This document shows, in pieces, positions 25,152 to 34,085 of a stretch of 64,000 bases of DNA. The notes beneath the pieces are model-generated. The model had not been told where the DNA came from, searched no databases, and saw only the letters and a program-made list of their open reading frames with translations. Every line of letters begins with the position of its first letter. Within the stretch, counting starts at the first letter, position 1. Where the stretch lies: the NCBI GenBank assembly GCA_046329195.1, contig JAXLVB010000001.1, positions 2,046,001 through 2,110,000 of the forward strand. Direction: 5' to 3'. Origin of the DNA: JAXLVB01 sp046329195. GTDB lineage: Bacteria > Bacteroidota > Bacteroidia > Cytophagales > Spirosomataceae. The translations under genes were made by a program, and so were the position numbers.

Positions 25152-27695
25152 ATGTACCCGTCTGTTCTGAAGAAAAAAAGCTGGGTGTTTATCCTTGCTG
25201 TGGGCTTGTGGGGTGTGTTTCTGGATTCTTCAGCACAGCAGCAGCCACTTTACACCATTACAGGGCGAGTCACCGACGCCGAAAGCGGCGACCCTGTCCC
25301 TTTTGCTAACGTGGCGCTCAAAGGTACTACCTCGGGCACTACTACTAATTTTGAGGGGTTTTATACCCTCAAGGTAAAAGCCCTAACCGACTCTCTGGTA
25401 GCGGCTTCGATGGGTTATGCGCCACGAAGCAAGGCACTTGACCGTAAGGCGGCTTCGCAGGTTATTAATTTTCAGTTAATCTCCACATCGGTTAAGCTGG
25501 CCGAGGTCAAAATTTTGGCCAGTGAAAACCCTGCCTATCGCATCATTAGGAGCTTGCGAGAAAACCGTAAGCTGCACGACAAAAAACGTCTTACCGCTTA
25601 CGAATACGACAGCTACAGCAAGATAGAACTTGACATTGACAACCTCTCGGATCGCTTCAAAGAGCGGAAAATCGTCAAGAAAATCACCAAAGTCATTGAT
25701 GAATTTGAGAAAATAGCAGGCGAAGACGGTAAGCCAGTACTTCCGACATTTTTGTCTGAAACCATCTCAAAGTACTACTATCGAGACGACCCCATGCGTA
25801 AGAAAGAGGTGATTTTGAAGAAAAATATCGTGGGTGTCGGGGTCAAAGAAGGCGGTGTAGTATCGCAATTGGTGGGGGGAAATACGTTCCAGAACTACAA
25901 TTTCTACGATAACTTCATTCCTTTCTTAGGTAAAGACATTGCCTCACCCATCGGCGAAAACTGGCGGGGCATGTATGAGTTCTTTTTGGCCGATAGCATA
26001 TGGGTTGATGATTTTTGGTGCTACGAAATCGAATTTGACCCCAAGCGCAAGCTCGACTTGGCTTTTACGGGCAAAATGTGGGTTGATTCCAAAACCTTCG
26101 CCTTAGTGCAGATAGATGCCCAAATCGGCAAAGAGGCCAACATCAACTACATTGATAAAATCAAGATTCAACAAGAATTGGCTCGCACAACCGACGGCGC
26201 TTGGTTGCCCGCCAAATCCAGAATCTTGGTGGATATTTCGGAACTGACCAAAAATTCGGCAGGGATGTTGGCTAAGGTTTATGTGTCGAACCGCAACTTT
26301 GTGGTTAATCAGCTCAAGCCCTTGGCTTTTTATGAACCACCCATCGAAGTAGCCGAAGATTCCAAAGAAACCGACCCGAAGTTTTGGGCTACAGCTCGAC
26401 ACGACTCGCTGAGCCGAGAAGATAAAATTGCCTACATGCTGATTGATTCGATTCGGAACCTGCCCATTGTGCGTACTTACGTAGAGGTGGCCGAGATTGT
26501 GACCACCGGCTGGAAGCAGTTTAAGGGCTTTGAGTTAGGCCCGTATATTTACAGCTTTGCCCTCAATCGTGTAGAAGGACTTCGCTTGCGGGTAGGCTTC
26601 AGAACTAACGATGACTTTAGTAAAAAATGGATTTTTAGAGGCTTTTTGGGCTATGGTACCACCGACGGACGCTTTAAGTTTAGTGGTGAGGTCAATTACC
26701 AAATTTCTCGCAAGCGCTGGACCGTAGCGGGCATAAGGCACACGCACGACTTGGAGCGGGTAGGTCTAACCAGCGACGCCATTGGCGACAACAAGATATT
26801 CTTGGCCTTCACCCGTTGGGGCTATTTCAGCAATCCATTTAGGCGGAATCTGGACGAAATCTTCTTCAAATCGGAAGTCACCAAGGGCCTAACGCTTTCG
26901 GCCAAGTATGTCAAAAACGACTTTGACCCGCTTTTTGTGTTTCGGTATCGGCGACCAGGCGCTCCCCCTACGGAGCGACCGCAGTTTTCGGTCTATAATG
27001 ATTCGCACGTGGTGTTTGAGGCTCGGTTTGCCAAAAATGAGACCTATATCATGGACGGTAACGAACGGATAACCTTAGGCACCAAGCGGATTCCGGTAAT
27101 TACGCTGAGCTACACACACGGGCTGCAAGGTGGGGGCTTTCTGAATGGAGACTTTAACTATCATCGCTTCCAACTCAGTCTGTATCAGTCGTTTCGCTTG
27201 GGTACGCTGGGGCGCTCTATCTACCGCCTCACGGCAGGTTACACGCCTTCTACGGTGCCACCACCGTTGTTGTTTCCACATTTGGGTAACGAGACGGTGT
27301 TCTTTAACCGCAACGCCTACAACCTCATGAATTACCTAGAGTTTGTGAGCGACCGCTATGCCTCTTTGCAATACAACCACAATTTTGAGGGCTTATTGTT
27401 CAACCGAATTCCGCTGATTAAGAAACTAAAGTGGCGGCTCATTGGCAGTGCTAATGTCTTGTGGGGTAGCCAGCGCAAAGAAAACGAAGATTTGGTAGAG
27501 CATATCCCAAGAGTTACTAGGGCAGGCTTTGACTTTGATTCACTCAACCCCGATATTCCGTACATCGAAGCGGGGTATGGTATTGACAATATTTTCAAGA
27601 TTTTCAGAATCCAAGCCATCCATCGCCTGACCTATCTCGACCACCACGACCCTCGAAAATTTGGGGTGCGTTTTTCAGTGAATTTTGCCTTTTGA
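25152..27695 (+). CDS. DUF5686 outer-membrane protein with CarboxypepD_reg-like N-terminus
   Basis: An 847-residue protein common in Bacteroidota. After a signal peptide ending near DSSAQ, residues 34-115 form a carboxypeptidase-regulatory-like domain (YTITGRVTDAESGDPVPFAN, TTTNFEGFYTLKV). The following DUF5686 region begins ASENPAYRIIRSLRENRKLH and contains ISKYYYRDDPMRKKEVILK. The C-terminal half is strand-rich and ends in aromatic residues (GVRFSVNFAF), as expected for an outer-membrane barrel. Function is unknown; transport or surface attachment are possible. It stands alone with a 194-base upstream gap and is followed 35 bases later by the gamma carbonic anhydrase gene. Confidence 0.9.
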   Translation: MYPSVLKKKSWVFILAVGLWGVFLDSSAQQQPLYTITGRVTDAESGDPVPFANVALKGTTSGTTTNFEGFYTLKVKALTDSLVAASMGYAPRSKALDRKAASQVINFQLISTSVKLAEVKILASENPAYRIIRSLRENRKLHDKKRLTAYEYDSYSKIELDIDNLSDRFKERKIVKKITKVIDEFEKIAGEDGKPVLPTFLSETISKYYYRDDPMRKKEVILKKNIVGVGVKEGGVVSQLVGGNTFQNYNFYDNFIPFLGKDIASPIGENWRGMYEFFLADSIWVDDFWCYEIEFDPKRKLDLAFTGKMWVDSKTFALVQIDAQIGKEANINYIDKIKIQQELARTTDGAWLPAKSRILVDISELTKNSAGMLAKVYVSNRNFVVNQLKPLAFYEPPIEVAEDSKETDPKFWATARHDSLSREDKIAYMLIDSIRNLPIVRTYVEVAEIVTTGWKQFKGFELGPYIYSFALNRVEGLRLRVGFRTNDDFSKKWIFRGFLGYGTTDGRFKFSGEVNYQISRKRWTVAGIRHTHDLERVGLTSDAIGDNKIFLAFTRWGYFSNPFRRNLDEIFFKSEVTKGLTLSAKYVKNDFDPLFVFRYRRPGAPPTERPQFSVYNDSHVVFEARFAKNETYIMDGNERITLGTKRIPVITLSYTHGLQGGGFLNGDFNYHRFQLSLYQSFRLGTLGRSIYRLTAGYTPSTVPPPLLFPHLGNETVFFNRNAYNLMNYLEFVSDRYASLQYNHNFEGLLFNRIPLIKKLKWRLIGSANVLWGSQRKENEDLVEHIPRVTRAGFDFDSLNPDIPYIEAGYGIDNIFKIFRIQAIHRLTYLDHHDPRKFGVRFSVNFAF

Positions 27696-27730
27696 TACTG
27701 GGAAGTTAGGAAATTATATTCAGAACAACC

Positions 27731-28240
27731 ATGCCGCTTATTTTACCCGTCAGAGGAATTGAGCCCCAATTTGGAAAGAACTGCTGGCTTGCCCCCAACG
27801 CCACCGTAGTGGGCGAAGTCGAAATGGGCGACGATTGCACCGTTTGGTTCAATGCCGTGGTGCGTGGCGACGTGCATTTTATCAAGATGGGAAACCGCTG
27901 CAACGTACAAGACGGCGCCGTGATTCACTGCACGTATCAGAAATCGCCCACGACCATTGGCAACTACGTAAGCATTGCCCATAATGCTGTGGTACACGGC
28001 TGCACCATCGAAGACAACGTACTCATTGGCATGGGGGCGATTGTAATGGACGGTGCCGTCATTGGCACAGGCAGTATCATCGCCGCAGGCGCCATCGTGA
28101 CCCAAAACACCAAAGTACCTCCCGGTAGCATCTATGCGGGTAATCCTGCCAAATTCTTAAAAACCGTCTCGCCCGAAGCCGCCGAAGTGTTCCAACGAAC
28201 CGCCAACAACTATGTGATGTATGCGGGGTGGTTTAAGTAG
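27731..28240 (+). CDS. Gamma-class carbonic anhydrase family protein
   Basis: A 169-residue left-handed beta-helix (hexapeptide) protein. The three zinc-ligand histidines expected in this family are present: His66 in AVIHCT, and His84 and His89 in IAHNAVVHG. The opening ATVVGEVEMGDDCTVWFNAVVRGD and GSIYAGNPAKFLK are typical. It may hydrate carbon dioxide or belong to the YrdA/PaaY-like subgroup whose activity is variable. It is probably co-transcribed with the DUF5686 gene (35 bases apart). Confidence 0.93.
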   Translation: MPLILPVRGIEPQFGKNCWLAPNATVVGEVEMGDDCTVWFNAVVRGDVHFIKMGNRCNVQDGAVIHCTYQKSPTTIGNYVSIAHNAVVHGCTIEDNVLIGMGAIVMDGAVIGTGSIIAAGAIVTQNTKVPPGSIYAGNPAKFLKTVSPEAAEVFQRTANNYVMYAGWFK

Positions 28241-28366
28241 GGGGATTTAGTTTTGTTTGTGGAAAGGTATTAGGTGGGTAACGGTTTGTGGCTTTGCGCC
28301 CGTGGGGGGATGATTGCCCGCCCGAGACTGAAACCGATTTTTAGTTGATGCTCAAGTCAAGAAATT

Positions 28367-28492
28367 ATGCTGAAAAGCATTCCGTCTGCCGGCCTGAAAA
28401 GCGATCAGCAGCTGAAGATGTTTCGTCAAGCCCCACTGGAGCAAGACCGTTTGCTAGCGGTTCGGCTTTGCAATGAGGTTAGCTATTTTTAA
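28367..28492 (+). CDS. Possible 41-codon small ORF or gene remnant
   Basis: In the gap between the carbonic anhydrase gene and the minus-strand membrane protein gene, one short frame runs from ATG 28367 to TAA at 28490-28492. Its product begins MLKSIPSAGLKSDQQLKMF. Codon use is not obviously coding and no homologue is recognised. It may be chance or the fragment of a lost gene. The remaining 28241-28366 holds nothing recognisable. Confidence 0.15.
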   Translation: MLKSIPSAGLKSDQQLKMFRQAPLEQDRLLAVRLCNEVSYF

Positions 28493-28508
28493 AGACACTA
28501 TGAGTTTT

Positions 28509-29131
28509 TTATATAACTAATGAAATGCCATAAACAGCAGCTATCCAAAGGTATGACATCCAAACAATCCGATGTATTTTCTTGAGGACAACCCAATCAT
28601 AAATAAAAAAAGAAAGAAATAACATATTCCAGACACCAAAGAGGAAAACATAAAAAGCCGAGTCAGACAGCATGTCAAGTGGGAAGCGGCTTAGAATTGG
28701 TTCTAAAAGAAAAAAAGTACCTATAAATAAATAGTGCTTATGAAGGATGGCATTTTTTCGATTTTTATAGCTCAACCACACATATAAGGCAAAACTTGGC
28801 ATTAGAAACCTGTTAGCTTTTACATAAAAAGGCATTACATCCCACCCTTTATAAACAGCCGCAAATACATAAAAAGTGCTGAGTACTGTTCCTGTCGCCG
28901 CAATTAATCCTGCTGTTCCCCAGCGAATATGAGCTTTATAATTTTGTTTGCGGATAAAATTGGTTTGTACCAAAAGAATTATGAACCATGCAAACATAAA
29001 TAACCCATGCACTATAAATTTTGGATCGCTGTTGCTTGGTTGTTTTACGTCAAAAAATAGATTATCCGAAAATCCGATAATTGAAAACAGTAGTAATAAT
29101 ATACTTACTGTGGTAAAATAGTTTTTTTCAT
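28509..29131 (-). CDS. Uncharacterised multi-pass membrane protein, apparent frameshift at its start
   Basis: The coding frame gives about six membrane helices, with the motif VHGLFMFAWFIILLVQTNF followed by KAHIRWGTAGL. This matches a widespread Bacteroidota membrane family of unknown role (pattern HG..F..WF.L...Q then HR.LG). The longest uninterrupted frame can start only with GTG at 29012, which omits a further signal/anchor helix (TTVSILLLLFSIIGF) that is clearly encoded upstream in the same frame. An ATG at 29131 is followed by seven A residues and is out of frame by one base. With one more A, the protein would start MKKNYFTTVSILLLLF. So there is either a sequencing error, slippage at the A-tract, or a fresh frameshift. 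Confidence 0.65.
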
Positions 29132-29339
29132 TTTTATAGTAAGTACAATGTTGATTTAAGCTGACCGCTAACTATAAATATACGAAAGTCTTTCGGTCCA
29201 CCGCAGCGGACATACTTTTTGTATTGTTCTGGCTTTTGTCAAATTCCGGTGTGGCCCGTCACTGCGGTCGTATTTTTACCCGTAAGATTAAAACAAACAT
29301 AAAAAATGTTTTTCAAAATTCAACGAACTCCTATTCCCC

Positions 29340-29369
29340 GCTCGCCCCAGCCTCTGCTCTGGGGCGAGC
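29340..29369. repeat. GC-rich hairpin, family C-related
   Basis: Perfect 11-bp arms GCTCGCCCCAG (29340-29350) and CTGGGGCGAGC (29359-29369). The flanking CCCCGCTCGCCCCA is shared with the right-hand inverted repeat at about 34333, so it belongs to the same repeat family. Confidence 0.75.
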
Positions 29370-29435
29370 AGTGTTTAGAGTGAGCAAGGACCAACAATCG
29401 AAGTGAAATAAACCTTGGTAAGCTATAATATCAAA

Positions 29436-29495
29436 ATATTTGCGTCAGAGACGCTAGGCCCTTTCCGCCCCAAAACGGAGTTTGGGGGGAGTGGG
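29436..29495 (+). repeat. Left copy of ~60-bp inverted repeat bracketing the island
   Basis: Contains TATTTGCGTCAGAGACGCT, then CCCTTTCCGCCCCAAAACGG and AGTTTGGGG. The reverse complement of 34331-34393 matches it with only about five differences by eye. The core CGCCCCAAA / TTTGGGG is itself a hairpin. Confidence 0.8.
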
Positions 29496-29572
29496 AAATA
29501 AAAAATACCTTTTCTTGACAACTTGACAACTAAATAGTAAATTTGAATAAAAACCCAGCAAAGATAAAAGAC

Positions 29573-29809
29573 ATGAAAACAATGACTGTTGGCGATTTGA
29601 AAGCTAATTTTTCAGAGATATTAAAAGATGTACAAAATGGTGAAAAAATAGCCATTGCTTTTGGCAAGAAGAAAGAAATTGTTGCGTATTTAGTACCCAA
29701 AAGCAACGAAAAACCTAAAAAAAGACCCTTAGGACTCTTGGAAGGCAAAGGAACGGTGACATTTGCGGATGATTTCAAAATGACGGAGGAGGAGTTCTTG
29801 GGTCTATGA
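29573..29809 (+). CDS. Phd/YefM-family antitoxin
   Basis: A 78-residue antitoxin of a type II toxin-antitoxin system. The N-terminal DNA-binding region MKTMTVGDLKANFSEILKDV is typical of Phd/YefM proteins, and the following VQNGEKIAIAFGKKKEIVAYLVP matches the rest of the fold. The C-terminal tail (VTFADDFKMTEEEFLGL) is acidic and would wrap the toxin. ATG 29573 is preferred to an in-frame TTG 30 bases upstream. It overlaps the PIN toxin gene by 4 bases (ATGA), the usual coupling. It probably represses its own promoter together with the toxin. Confidence 0.9.
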   Translation: MKTMTVGDLKANFSEILKDVQNGEKIAIAFGKKKEIVAYLVPKSNEKPKKRPLGLLEGKGTVTFADDFKMTEEEFLGL

Positions 29810-30204
29810 AATACCTATTGGATACGCATACGCTCATTTGGTTGATTACTAAAAAAGAAAAGCTATCAGCCAAAGTCGCAAAAATTATAGAGAATCCCGA
29901 AAATGAGATTGCGGTAAGTGCTATTAGTTTTTGGGAAATTTCATTGAAATATTCTATCGGTAAGTTAGTTTTTGAGAACTACATCCCCGAAGATTTTTAT
30001 GAAGCAAGTAAACAACTGTCCATCGACATACTACCTCTTTCACCCAAAATTTGTAATACGTTTCATCACCTAACAGGCAACTACCACCGAGACCCCTTCG
30101 ACAAAATGTTGGTTTGGTTGGCTATTTCTGACAATTACACCCTCCTCAGTTGCGATCCTGCTATTCAATTATACCAATCAGAAGGTTTGAAGATACTGTG
30201 GTAG
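29806..30204 (+). CDS. PIN-domain toxin (VapC-like ribonuclease)
   Basis: A 132-residue PIN-fold nuclease, the toxin partner of the preceding antitoxin. The conserved acidic residues are visible: Asp6 in LLDTHTLIW, Glu44 in ISFWEISLK, Asp96 and Asp99 in HRDPFDKMLVWLA, and Asp117 in LSCDPAI. The family usually cleaves tRNA or rRNA. It is complete and in frame. The STAND gene starts 77 bases downstream on the same strand, so the TA pair may be co-transcribed with it or act as an addiction module for the island. Confidence 0.93.
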   Translation: MKYLLDTHTLIWLITKKEKLSAKVAKIIENPENEIAVSAISFWEISLKYSIGKLVFENYIPEDFYEASKQLSIDILPLSPKICNTFHHLTGNYHRDPFDKMLVWLAISDNYTLLSCDPAIQLYQSEGLKILW

Positions 30205-30280
30205 CGTGGTACATTGAGGACACCGAACACTCCGTTTCACGTTGATTTTTTTAATTTACCTCCTCAATCTTTTCCTCCCT

Positions 30281-32554
30281 ATGCTTCTCGACTTTACTAA
30301 ACCCGAAATCCAGACTTTAATCCATACACTCAATCGGCGCAAAGCTTTGGTGATTGCAGGTACGGGTGTATCAAGTGCAACTATACCCAAAAATGAGCGT
30401 GCCGTATTTGGTACGTGGACTGCTTTGCTCAATTATGGCATCAAATTCTGTTGTGAGCAATGCCGTAAAGAAGAAAATTGGGGTGATGATTGCCGTACTT
30501 TATTAGCCAACGAAAACTCCTCTACCGAGCAACTCTTGAAAGTAGGCGACGAAATCTGGGATTGCTTACAAGAGCACGGTAAATTAAGCGAGTGGCTCAA
30601 TGTGTTTGAGAATGCCTCGCCCGAATATCCCGAACTCATACGAGCAATACAAGATTTGGGTATCCCGATTGCCACGGCCAATTACGATAATTTGCTTGAA
30701 GACATTACCCACCTAACACCCATTACCTTGTTGGATACCGCCAAGGTGGAAGATTTTTTGGATACCGACCAAAAACAAAAATACATTTTGCATCTCCACG
30801 GCTATTTTAGAAAGCCCGATTCTGTGGTCTTGGGGCAAAAATCTTACGATGCTATTGTAGCTAACTCATTTGCACAGTTTGTTAATCAATACTTAGTCAC
30901 TCAATTTAAAGCTGTAATATTTGTGGGTTTTGGGCAAGGCGTGTATGACCAAAATTTTAGCCTGATTTTTAAGTGGGTGAGCCAATACTTGCGTAACACC
31001 ACCCTATACCATATAGTAAAGGACGACCTTGTGGCTGCTACCAAAGCCACCCACGACAACAACAAGAGCCGCAATGTAGTGGTGCTGGGCTATGGAGAAA
31101 ATTACAGCGACCTTACACCTTTTATACAAGCCCTTGCCCATAACATTGAGCATGACGACGATTTACCCAAAACCCTCGAAGGTAAACCTACGTGCATTGG
31201 CCAAAACCGCTTGGACTTAATTGAAAATGTTGCTCAATACCTTGCTACAAATTACAAAAAACCTGCGGGTATTTTGGGCGTAGGCGGACAAGGCAAAACC
31301 AATTTGGTGCTCAATGTACTCCATCACAAAGCCATTGCTCGAAAATACCGCCGTAACCGCTTCTTTGTGCGTTGCGATGGAGCAAAAGACCTTTCTCTCT
31401 TGCAAAATGCCCTCCTAAACGCCCTCGAAATTCCCGTAAGTAGTGGGGACTTGGGCGATAGACTATTGAATTACCTGAGCCACCAAGACAACCGCTTTTT
31501 GATTGCTCTCGACAATTTTGAAACTGCTTGGCAAGACAAAACCAAGGTAGAATCCTTTATTGAAAGACTAAAAGACCATGCCGATTTGGTGTTTACCTAC
31601 CGTGGCAATGCCTCGCCCGACGAACTGGATTGGAAAGTTTTTAAAGTGCCTTTTTTGAGTGAACCCGATGCCATTACGCTTTTTAACGAAAACTCCGGAG
31701 GAAATTTTGCCGGAAACCCGTTGGTAAAAACGATGGTAAAAGAAGTAGATTGCCTACCACTTGCCGTTGAATTGTTAGCCAAAAGGGCCAAAAAAGTAGA
31801 AAAATTAGAAGACCTCTACCGACAATGGCAGAAGACCAGAAATGATTTTTTGAGCAAAGGCAGCGATAAAAACACCAACCTAAACCTCTCTATTTCTTTC
31901 TCTTACGAAAATACTCGATTGACGGATGCCAACCGGGCATTTTTGCAAGCATTGGGCTATCTGCCGCAAGGCATGAACCGCACCGACTTAGAAGCCATTT
32001 TTGACGACGCTTACGACCAATTAGAAATACTAAAAGAATTTGGGCTGTGTGAAGAAACCGACCAAGCCCGCCTGTGGGTACTGGCGCCTATACGAGAATA
32101 CCTGAAACCTAAAATTACCACTGACCAACCACTGATAGCACAAACACAAGATTTTTATCTGGACTTAAGCAAAGAGAAGGGTGAGAAAGTAGGGTATGAA
32201 GAAAAAAATACCCAAATCTTACAAGAAGAATGGAGTAATATTATCAAGGTAATAACCGATAAACTTGAAACACAAAAAGGAGTTGATACTCTTTTTTCAT
32301 TGACCTTATACTACCAATTTTCAGGTTTTTATCCGATTGATTTATTCAAAAAAGCCGCTGACATTGCCCACCAAAATCAATGGGAAAGTGATGAAGCCAA
32401 CTGTCTTCAAAGTCTTGGGGATTTGTCATTAAGTCAATCGGAGAACCAAGCGGCGTTTGATTATTACCAACAGGCTTTGCCTCTTTACGAAAAAATCTTG
32501 TTGGGAGAACTGTCTAAAAAGTCTTGGGGATTTGTCATTTCGTCAATTGTTTGA
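30281..32554 (+). CDS. SIR2-STAND (NB-ARC-like)-TPR protein, N-terminal intact part
   Basis: Domain order from ATG 30281 (an in-frame TTG lies 39 bases upstream). Residues 15-290 are a SIR2-like NADase domain: GTGVSS at 27-32, ATANYDNLLED with the expected Asn/Asp at 131-141, HLHGYF with the catalytic-type His at 171-176, VIFVGFGQ at 212-219. Residues 310-600 are a STAND ATPase: P-loop GVGGQGKTN at 333-341, Walker B FLIALDNFE at 406-414, TYRGNAS sensor and CLPLAVELLA, the NB-ARC GLPL equivalent. A helical region and the first TPR units follow from about 700. The layout matches Avs5-type/NLR-like antiphage proteins, where target binding triggers NAD depletion. The frame ends at a TGA inside the second repeat unit; the rest of the TPR array continues in other frames. 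Confidence 0.85.
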   Translation: MLLDFTKPEIQTLIHTLNRRKALVIAGTGVSSATIPKNERAVFGTWTALLNYGIKFCCEQCRKEENWGDDCRTLLANENSSTEQLLKVGDEIWDCLQEHGKLSEWLNVFENASPEYPELIRAIQDLGIPIATANYDNLLEDITHLTPITLLDTAKVEDFLDTDQKQKYILHLHGYFRKPDSVVLGQKSYDAIVANSFAQFVNQYLVTQFKAVIFVGFGQGVYDQNFSLIFKWVSQYLRNTTLYHIVKDDLVAATKATHDNNKSRNVVVLGYGENYSDLTPFIQALAHNIEHDDDLPKTLEGKPTCIGQNRLDLIENVAQYLATNYKKPAGILGVGGQGKTNLVLNVLHHKAIARKYRRNRFFVRCDGAKDLSLLQNALLNALEIPVSSGDLGDRLLNYLSHQDNRFLIALDNFETAWQDKTKVESFIERLKDHADLVFTYRGNASPDELDWKVFKVPFLSEPDAITLFNENSGGNFAGNPLVKTMVKEVDCLPLAVELLAKRAKKVEKLEDLYRQWQKTRNDFLSKGSDKNTNLNLSISFSYENTRLTDANRAFLQALGYLPQGMNRTDLEAIFDDAYDQLEILKEFGLCEETDQARLWVLAPIREYLKPKITTDQPLIAQTQDFYLDLSKEKGEKVGYEEKNTQILQEEWSNIIKVITDKLETQKGVDTLFSLTLYYQFSGFYPIDLFKKAADIAHQNQWESDEANCLQSLGDLSLSQSENQAAFDYYQQALPLYEKILLGELSKKSWGFVISSIV

Positions 32555-34085
32555 TTATTACCAACAGGCTTTGCCTCTTTACGAAAAAATGGGGGCCTTG
32601 TTGGGCAAAGCCAACTGTCTAAAAAGTCTTGGGGATTTGTCATTTCGTCAATCGGAGAAAAGCGGCGTTTGATTATTACCAACAGGCTTTGCCTCTTTAC
32701 TAAAAAGTCTGTTAAGAAGTCTTGGGGATTTGTCATTTCGTCAATCGGAGAACCAAGCGGCGTTTGATTATTACCAACAAGCTTTGCCTCTTTACGAAAA
32801 AATTGGGGACGGCAAAGTGTTAAGAATTATGTCATTTCGTCAATCGGAGAACCAAGCGGCGTTTGATTATTACCAACAGGCTTTGCCTCTTTACGAAAAA
32901 ATGGGGGCCTTGTTGGGCAAAGCCAACTGTCTAAAAAGTCTTGGGGATTTGTCATTTCGTCAATCGGAGAACCAAGCGGCGTTTGATTATTACCAACAGG
33001 CTTTGCCTCTTTACGAAAAAATGGGGGCCTTGTTGGGCAAAGCCAACTGTCTAAAAAGTCTTGGGGATTTGTCATTTCGTCAATCGGAGAACCAAGCGGC
33101 GTTTGATTATACGAAAAAATGGGGGACTTGTTGGGCAACACTGTCTTCAAAGCTTTGTCATTTCGTCAATTTTGAAAAAAGGCTTTGCCTCTTTACGAAA
33201 AAATTGGGGACTTGTTGGGCAAAGCCAACTGTCTAAGAAGTCTTGGGGATTTGTCATTTCGTCAATCGGAGAACCAAGCGGCGTTTGATTATTACCAACA
33301 ACGAAGTCTCTACGAAAAAAAGAAGTCTCCAAGAAGTCTTGATTTGTCATTTCGTCAATCGGAGAACCAAGCGGCGTTTGATTATTACCAACAGGCTTTG
33401 CCTCTTTACGAAAAAATTGGGGGACTTGTTGGGCAAAGCCAACTGTCTAAGAAGTCTTGGGGATTTGTCATTTCGTCAATCGGAGAACCAAGCGGCGTTT
33501 GATTATTACCAACAAGCTTTGCCTCTTTACGAAAAAATTGGGGACTTGTTGGGCAAAGCCAACTGTCTAAAAAGTCTTGGGGATTTGTCATTTCGTCAAT
33601 CGGAGAACCAAGCGGCGTTTGATTATTACCAACAGGCTTTGCCTCTTTACGAAAAAATCTTGTTGGGCAAAGCCAACTGTCTAAAAAGTCTTGGGGATTT
33701 GTCATTTCGTCAATCGGAGAACCAAGCGGCGTTTGATTATTACCAACAGGCTTTGCCTCTTTACGAAAAAATTGGGGACTTGTTGGGCAAAGCCAACTGT
33801 CTTCAAAGTCTTGGGGATTTGTCATTTCGTCAATCGGAGAACCAAGCGGCGTTTGATTATTACCAACAGGCTTTGCCTCTTTACGAAAAAATGGGGCCTT
33901 GTTGGGCAAAGCCAACTGTCTAAAAAGTCTTGGGGATTTGTCATTTCGTCAATCGGAGAACCAAGCGGCGTTTGATTATTACCAACAGGCTTTGCCTCTT
34001 TACGAAAAAATGGGGGCCTTGTTGGGCAAAGCCGACTGTCTAAAAAGTCTTGGGGATTTGTCATTTCGTCAATCGGAGAACCAAA
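32393..34085 (+). repeat. Array of about 16 near-identical 120-bp TPR-coding units
   Basis: Each full unit encodes 40 residues, roughly QSENQAAFDYYQQALPLYEK followed by MGALLGKANCLKSLGDLSFR, a 40-residue TPR. Units 32841-32960 and 32961-33080 are identical by eye. Others are shortened by internal deletions (near 32500, 32549, 32697, 32808, 33112, 33145, 33310) or shifted by one base in G-runs (extra G near 33415, missing G near 33893). Variation between intact units is nearly limited to MGAL/IGDL and LKSL/LRSL/LQSL positions. Confidence 0.92.

Larger units (their letters stand above)
29132..29572. other. Non-coding stretch with hairpin repeats left of the TA/STAND island
   Basis: No credible gene. 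It holds a GTCC/GGAC palindrome near 29194-29211, a GC-rich hairpin at 29340-29369 and the left copy of the ~60-bp inverted repeat at 29436-29495. A 60-codon frame at 29224-29406 crosses the hairpin and is judged spurious. The last 80 bases presumably carry the toxin-antitoxin promoter. Confidence 0.5.

Noticed and set aside
28241..28508. tRNA or small RNA gene in the gap after the carbonic anhydrase gene
   Set aside because: No cloverleaf, anticodon stem or clear terminator could be found; only a weak 41-codon frame is present.
29224..29406. 60-codon plus-strand frame left of the TA island
   Set aside because: It runs through a perfect GC-rich hairpin and a direct repeat, and its product has no protein-like pattern.
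33406..33915. Long minus-strand open frames antisense to the TPR array (also 32827-33150 and 33822-34112)
   Set aside because: They are the reverse reading of a repeat unit that happens to lack stops on the other strand. The plus strand gives recognisable TPRs; the minus reading gives only a repeated artefact.
32393..34085. CRISPR-like array
   Set aside because: The period is 120 bp without spacers, the units are contiguous and encode a 40-residue TPR. No repeat-spacer alternation or cas gene is present.
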